From positions 12,718,253 through 12,782,252 of the forward strand of contig CM038726.1 of NCBI GenBank assembly GCA_021613375.1: 64,000 bases of DNA, given 5' to 3'. A program made the translations under genes and the position numbers. A model generated the notes under the pieces. The model ran no database searches. It saw only the letters and a list, made by a program, of their open reading frames with translations, and was not told the DNA's origin. This document shows positions 60,000 through 64,000 of the stretch, piece by piece; the stretch's first letter is position 1; the number at the start of each line of letters is the position of its first letter. Origin of the DNA: Megaleporinus macrocephalus (taxonomy: Eukaryota > Chordata > Actinopteri > Characiformes > Anostomidae).

Positions 60000-60560
60000 A
60001 TTTATGCAGGACTTTCTCTCTGATAAGTGAACCAGCGCTGCGCCCCACGCAAATTAATGTATGCGGACAGGAGCGGGGCAGCTGGTGGAGCCTAGGCCCA
60101 GGTGTGTATGTGTATCACTTCTGACTGTGGACCGGCCTGGCCGGCCCTCGGGCGCAGCCCGGGGCTAGTAAACACTGATCCCATGTCAGTCCCTGAAAAC
60201 GCTCCCCTGCTGGAAAAGGTCACCCCCCCTCAGTCCCACTGCATGGGGTCACCCCCGTGCGGGCAGTAAGTGGTGCAGGCCTGAAGAATATGTTTCCAAT
60301 AACCCCTAGTCAGGGCATGTTAGCATCTAGCGCTGGTGTGCTTCGCATGGGGTCGCGACTTGCCCTCCCTTGTTTCCCCCATCGGGCGGGTGAGGGACAC
60401 AAGGTCGGGGGGACGGGTGGGGACTAGACGGGAGGGGGTATACTGGCTCCCATCACTGAGGTCTACCCTCAGCCTTTGGAGAGTCACTGTCAGCCTCTAA
60501 AATCACACTGTGGCCTAGGGTTAGGCCTCCTCCATTGAACACCAGGGCGCAGAGGATTGT
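60000..60560. promoter_or_regulatory. GC-rich candidate regulatory island
   Basis: Among the most GC- and CpG-rich stretches in the window. It opens with ATTTATGCAGG (60000), TGATAAGTG (GATA core, 60021) and CGCAAATTAATG (60049), then a GC-rich core (60120-60260) and G-rich GGGACACAAGGTCGGGGGGACGGGTGGGG (60394-60422). No convincing open frame crosses it. Flanks are AT-rich. It could be a CpG-island-type regulatory element; function is inferred. Confidence 0.45.
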
Positions 60561-61242
60561 TGTCTCTACACAAAAGCTATTAGACTGTGCCATTTACACA
60601 CGATCCGCTGTGCTAGCAGTGGTCGCTTGACTTCTTTACGCCGGGGGTAATGTCTGCCATAATCACTGTTTATAGAGTACGGGTGTGCCGCAAATACACA
60701 AAGACTGCAGGACCTTTCTTCTGTCTTACCTACAGGCATATATTCTGTTCTACAGCTCAAGCTACTGGCTGACAAAGAGGGAACATATATTAACATGCGG
60801 GAAAAAAAGGTAAAGGCACAATTTTTAATAAAGATTTCCAAATTCTGAAGGTATAATAAGTATGTTTAAAGTCAAACACTTACCTGTACAGGGAAATTAT
60901 TGTCTGTGGTAATCAATATGCAACAATATATTGAAGCAACAGAAATGCTGACTAGAGCCACTTTTTAATGGAAGTCATTATGCAGCTATTAAAGCGTCTT
61001 CCGCTGGCTTTTTATAATTATTTTGAAAGCCAGATACTTTTCTGCTTCTTCAGAAGTGCAGAGGAATCATCAAGTGTCACATCAGAAAACCTGTCGATCA
61101 CAGCCACTCTTTTAGTGGAAAGCATTTTCTAATTGGCATTGTGTCAAATATTTTTTTTCAAATATCTTTCTGTACATTTTGAGATGCAGAGAAGTTATCA
61201 TCTGTGATAATTAATCTTATACCACAAAACATCTTTTATAGG
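60561..61242. other. Intergenic DNA, no gene seen
   Basis: A 91-codon minus-strand frame (60566-60841) shows no domain. Otherwise AT-rich sequence. Confidence 0.45.
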
Positions 61243-62035
61243 TACAGTGCTGCTTAAACCCTTTATTATTTTGTGAATTTCTACATATGTGAGCTAAAAC
61301 ATGACTAAATCTTTACTTAACAATATAACAATAGATAAAGAGAAGCAAATTTAAAAAAACAAAAATTAAAAATGTAAAAATAAAAATCTATTCTTGATAC
61401 AATCCAGAACTCATAGCTCCCGCTCTCTTGGTACATTAGCAGTAAAACAGCTCAAAACTGTGATACTGCCACCACCATGTTTCACAACAGCATTCATTTT
61501 TTTGACAAACCTCTCATTTAAGCCATTAAGATGCTTTTTTGCTTTATCGGCCCACATGATTTTATTTTAGTAGTCTTCCGGTTCATTCAAGTGGTCTTTA
61601 AGAAACTTTAATCTAGAAGAAATATTCTTCCTGAAGAGTGATGACTTCCTCCATGCTTTCATTCCATATGTACCGTTCTTGTTTAGTGTTTGCCTGATTG
61701 TGGGTTTATGAATACTGACACTAGCCAGTGTAATGCAGGCTTACAGATTTATAGACGTTGCCCTGAAGTGGTGTCTCATCTCCCAAAATATTCTACACCT
61801 TACTATTGGAGTCATTATTGTTAGATGACCACTCCTGGAAGGTTTAACAATGCTGTTGATGTTCCATCTTACAATGAATCAGTATTGTCCATATTTTCAG
61901 AAACCACTAATGAACAGGGGCAAATTATTTTCCACAGTCCTTAAAAATTTCATTTGTCTGAGACATGATGTGTGCTTACTTTTATCAACTCAATTCCAGA
62001 GGATTACATACTTTTCCACCAAAGACATCTGATAT
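61243..62035 (-). mobile_element. Degenerate Tc1-like element
   Basis: Begins TACAGTGCTGCTTAAACCC with ATTTTGTGAATTTCTACATATG and GAGCTAAAACATGACTAAA, matching the terminal and subterminal sequence of a common vertebrate Tc1-like group (TACAGTGGTGCTTGAAAG..., AATTTTCTATATTTCTGCATA, GACCTAAAACATCATCAGA). Inside, TGCCACCACCATGTTTCAC (61467) and GATGACCACTCCTGGAAGG (61825) match conserved minus-strand transposase segments. The far end (GATTACATACTTTTCCACC, 62001) matches the 3' part, but the right terminal repeat is lost. All frames are broken. Confidence 0.75.
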
Positions 62036-62530
62036 TAGGTAATCAGTTATATAGATTACTGTGAGTGGCGATGTTTGATATCTATTTACATCTAATGTGC
62101 AGCATAGAACTGCATGAAGCTGAACAAAATGAAAACAAGAAAATAAACCAACAAAGATACTAGCACAGTCATTCTATGACATTCTAGTCTTTCAACACAG
62201 TTGAAAGTCTGCTTTAATATGTTTGAAGTAAACTGTGTACAGAGAGCTTGAAAAGACTATAAGAATATAAGGGCGTTAATGAAACAGTAACAACAAAGAT
62301 TTAAGCATCAGATTAGTTTGCAATCTGTTTTATCCCTTCTTTTTGACTGTAGTTTTCTCTCCTCAGCTTTATGTAAATTGGCCCAGGCAAACCCACCCAT
62401 CCTTAAGATACATAAGATAACAATCTGCACAAGGAAAACACAACATAAAAGGGTTACCATGGGCAGGGGCGCAAGAAGCAGATTTTTCCACTTGACAGAA
62501 GATAAATAATTATTCATTCGCAAAGACTGC
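62036..62530. other. AT-rich intergenic DNA, no gene seen
   Basis: Nothing recognisable. Confidence 0.5.
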
Positions 62531-63110
62531 CTCATTTAATTAGTTTTTTTGTTAACAGAATAATGCGAAAGACTTCCGAGCAGAACTGGAGCCTATGTGT
62601 TGCACTGGCCGGCCAAAAAAAGGGAAGGGACAGTTGGAGAGGGGGGTTGGGGAAGTGGGTAGCCTTGGTTAATTTGAATACAGTCTTATTAGTTTAATGA
62701 CCAGAGTCTATGATCAGTACTCATCAGCATTAATGCCATGGCTGTGTGTTCCGTTGATTGCCCAAGGCCTCAGTTTTTACCCTTAGCCCACATTCGGCAT
62801 GAGGAAGCAACGCATTTTCCCTCCCGCTACACATGAAGCGTGACACGAGGACACTAATGCATGTGGAACGGGACGAGGAGCAGGGAGGGAGACGGCGCGC
62901 TTAATGATATTACATTTTTTTCCTCCTTTCGTTTTTTAAGGCTGATCGGGCTGGAAGGCGTATTCTTATTAAGAGCCTTCTGTAATCTTCTAATAGGTGG
63001 CCTAACGATGCGGTGTTGTGTCTTCGCCCGCGCTTTCTGCTCCACGCTGACTGCTAACCGATGCTTATGAAAACTGATGAATGCAGCATTAAGTTCTAAT
63101 GAGTTGGAAG
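62531..63110. promoter_or_regulatory. Strong candidate conserved noncoding element
   Basis: Largely repeat-free. TTTAATTAG (62535-62543), CATCAGCATTAATGCC (about 62722) and GCGCTTAATGATATTAC (62897-62913) are homeodomain-like words. The block 62880-63030, including CTTATTAAGAGCC and GTAATCTTCTAATAGG, has the texture of an ancient vertebrate enhancer. The open frames on both strands (69 and 93 codons) overlap, as is typical of such DNA. Conservation was not tested. Confidence 0.48.
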
Positions 63111-63500
63111 ATGGTATAGGGGTCAACAAAAACATTCCATTCGCCGTGGCACAATTTGCTCATCCACTGCTCCATATTGCACAAAGAACGGCCATTATTT
63201 TTGCGACGAGTGTGGTTTTGTTGTCCCGCGATTGTGTAATGACAGTATAATGGGAGACAAAATGGCCATCTTGCGCGGATGCATGTTTGAGCGAGGGTTA
63301 GGAAATTGAGGGGAATCAATTTTTTAAAAAAAGGGACAGGGGGAACGGAAACAATGGCGGATAATAGGCGGAGGAGGAAGGGGAGGCTTCGGAATCTAAA
63401 GACTCGCAATAATAAGCCATATGCGCTTGCTCCATTTTCAAAACGGAGCTGACCTTGAGAGGTCTCTCAGCTCATCTTTCCAGACTACTTTGCCTACATT
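63111..63500. promoter_or_regulatory. Candidate regulatory island with YY1- and SOX-like words
   Basis: GCCATCTTG (63265-63273) is a YY1 core on the minus strand, and ACAATGG (63351-63357) is a SOX core. The patch also has CGGCCATTATTTTTGCG (63189) and CGCGATTGTG (63226). Purine-rich GGCGGAGGAGGAAGGGGAGG follows at 63367. Motifs are seen; function is inferred. Confidence 0.38.
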
Positions 63501-64000
63501 CGTCGACAGCTCTTTTGAATGCCTTCTTTTCCTCAGAATAGACTGAAACATTTGGCCTTTGCTGCCAAGCAAAAGAAAGAAAGCCATTGTATTTTTGTTT
63601 TTTTTGCATGTTTTTCATTAGAAGCTTTCAGCATGATTCACTTTGCTGTAAACAAACAACTGACTTGCATGGTCAAGGGCAGCTTATCAACATTAATGTC
63701 TAGTACGTATCCAAAAAGTGCGAGAAACATGCTTTGAAGGACTACAGAAAAAAAGGGCATGCATTTAGGGCTTTGAGCATATAGACACATTGCATGGAAT
63801 ACAATCTAATCTATCTCAAGAGTAGCATACAATCATATATTACAGACAGTAGTTTTCTTTGTACTCAGTAATAGACCAGAAATACTGTTGCCTTGATGAT
63901 GGAATGGAAGTTAATGGGAAGGTGGTTTCTGTTGGCTTCCATTATAAGTGTGCAACTTTGCTGTCTATTCAAAGTAAAAGGAATTATTGCCCATTGTAAT
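63501..64000. other. Intergenic DNA, no gene seen
   Basis: AT-rich to the window end. The 72-codon frame at 63519-63737 has no recognisable content. Confidence 0.5.

Noticed and set aside
1..64000. tRNA, rRNA, known microRNA or CRISPR array
   Set aside because: I looked for tRNA A/B-box pairs, familiar microRNA seeds in hairpins, and regular repeat-spacer arrays. None was convincing, and the B-box-like word near 23.5 kb belongs to a dispersed repeat.

Overview
This window looks like vertebrate, very probably ray-finned fish (teleost), nuclear DNA. The composition is AT-rich, with many microsatellites, apparent scarcity of CpG outside a few GC-richer islands, and many decayed Tc1/mariner relics. 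It also carries the short repeat around 57,961-58,040 (a tandem TTTACA lead followed by GCAGACGCTCTTATCC and GAGCGACTTACA), which is scattered through many teleost genomes. The species cannot be fixed from what is visible.

No convincing host protein-coding gene or exon was found. The longer open frames are chance frames in GC-rich or microsatellite DNA, or pieces of transposons. The only clear coding relic is a broken transposase inside a 1.26-kb Tc1/mariner element at 51,012-52,270. It has a D-D-36-E catalytic spacing, TA target duplications and terminal inverted repeats. Other mobile DNA consists of six or seven copies of a ~180-230 bp MITE-like element with a shared inverted terminal motif, at least six older Tc1-like fragments, one LINE reverse-transcriptase fragment, a degenerate tandem array (20,340-21,840) and several anonymous dispersed repeats.

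Between these lie about fifteen patches of 150-700 bp that stand out from the AT-rich background. They have more balanced composition, few simple repeats and several recognisable transcription-factor-like motifs (TAATTA homeodomain cores, SOX, TCF/LEF, GATA, MEF2, CRE, E-box, YY1- and CTCF-like words). The clearest are near 9.5-10.0, 16.0-16.2, 19.1-19.6, 27.9-28.1, 36.4-36.7, 39.0-39.6, 47.0-47.7, 60.0-60.5 and 62.5-63.4 kb. A gene-free interval with such islands is what the regulatory desert around a developmental gene looks like, but conservation was not tested and no target gene can be named.

Layout: 0-9 kb, sparse intergenic DNA with microsatellites and a few candidate islands. 9-30 kb, islands alternating with MITE and Tc1 relics and the tandem array. 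30-34 kb, an inverted pair of Tc1-like fragments. 34-48 kb, the densest run of candidate islands, with promoter-like motif groups at 40.0 and 41.0 kb. 51-52 kb, the DD36E element. 53-60 kb, AT-rich repeat-laden DNA. 60-64 kb, two strong islands separated by one more Tc1 relic. I see no previously undescribed coding system. The most useful leads are the MITE family, the DD36E element, a perfect hairpin that looks like a template-switch scar, and the candidate enhancers.
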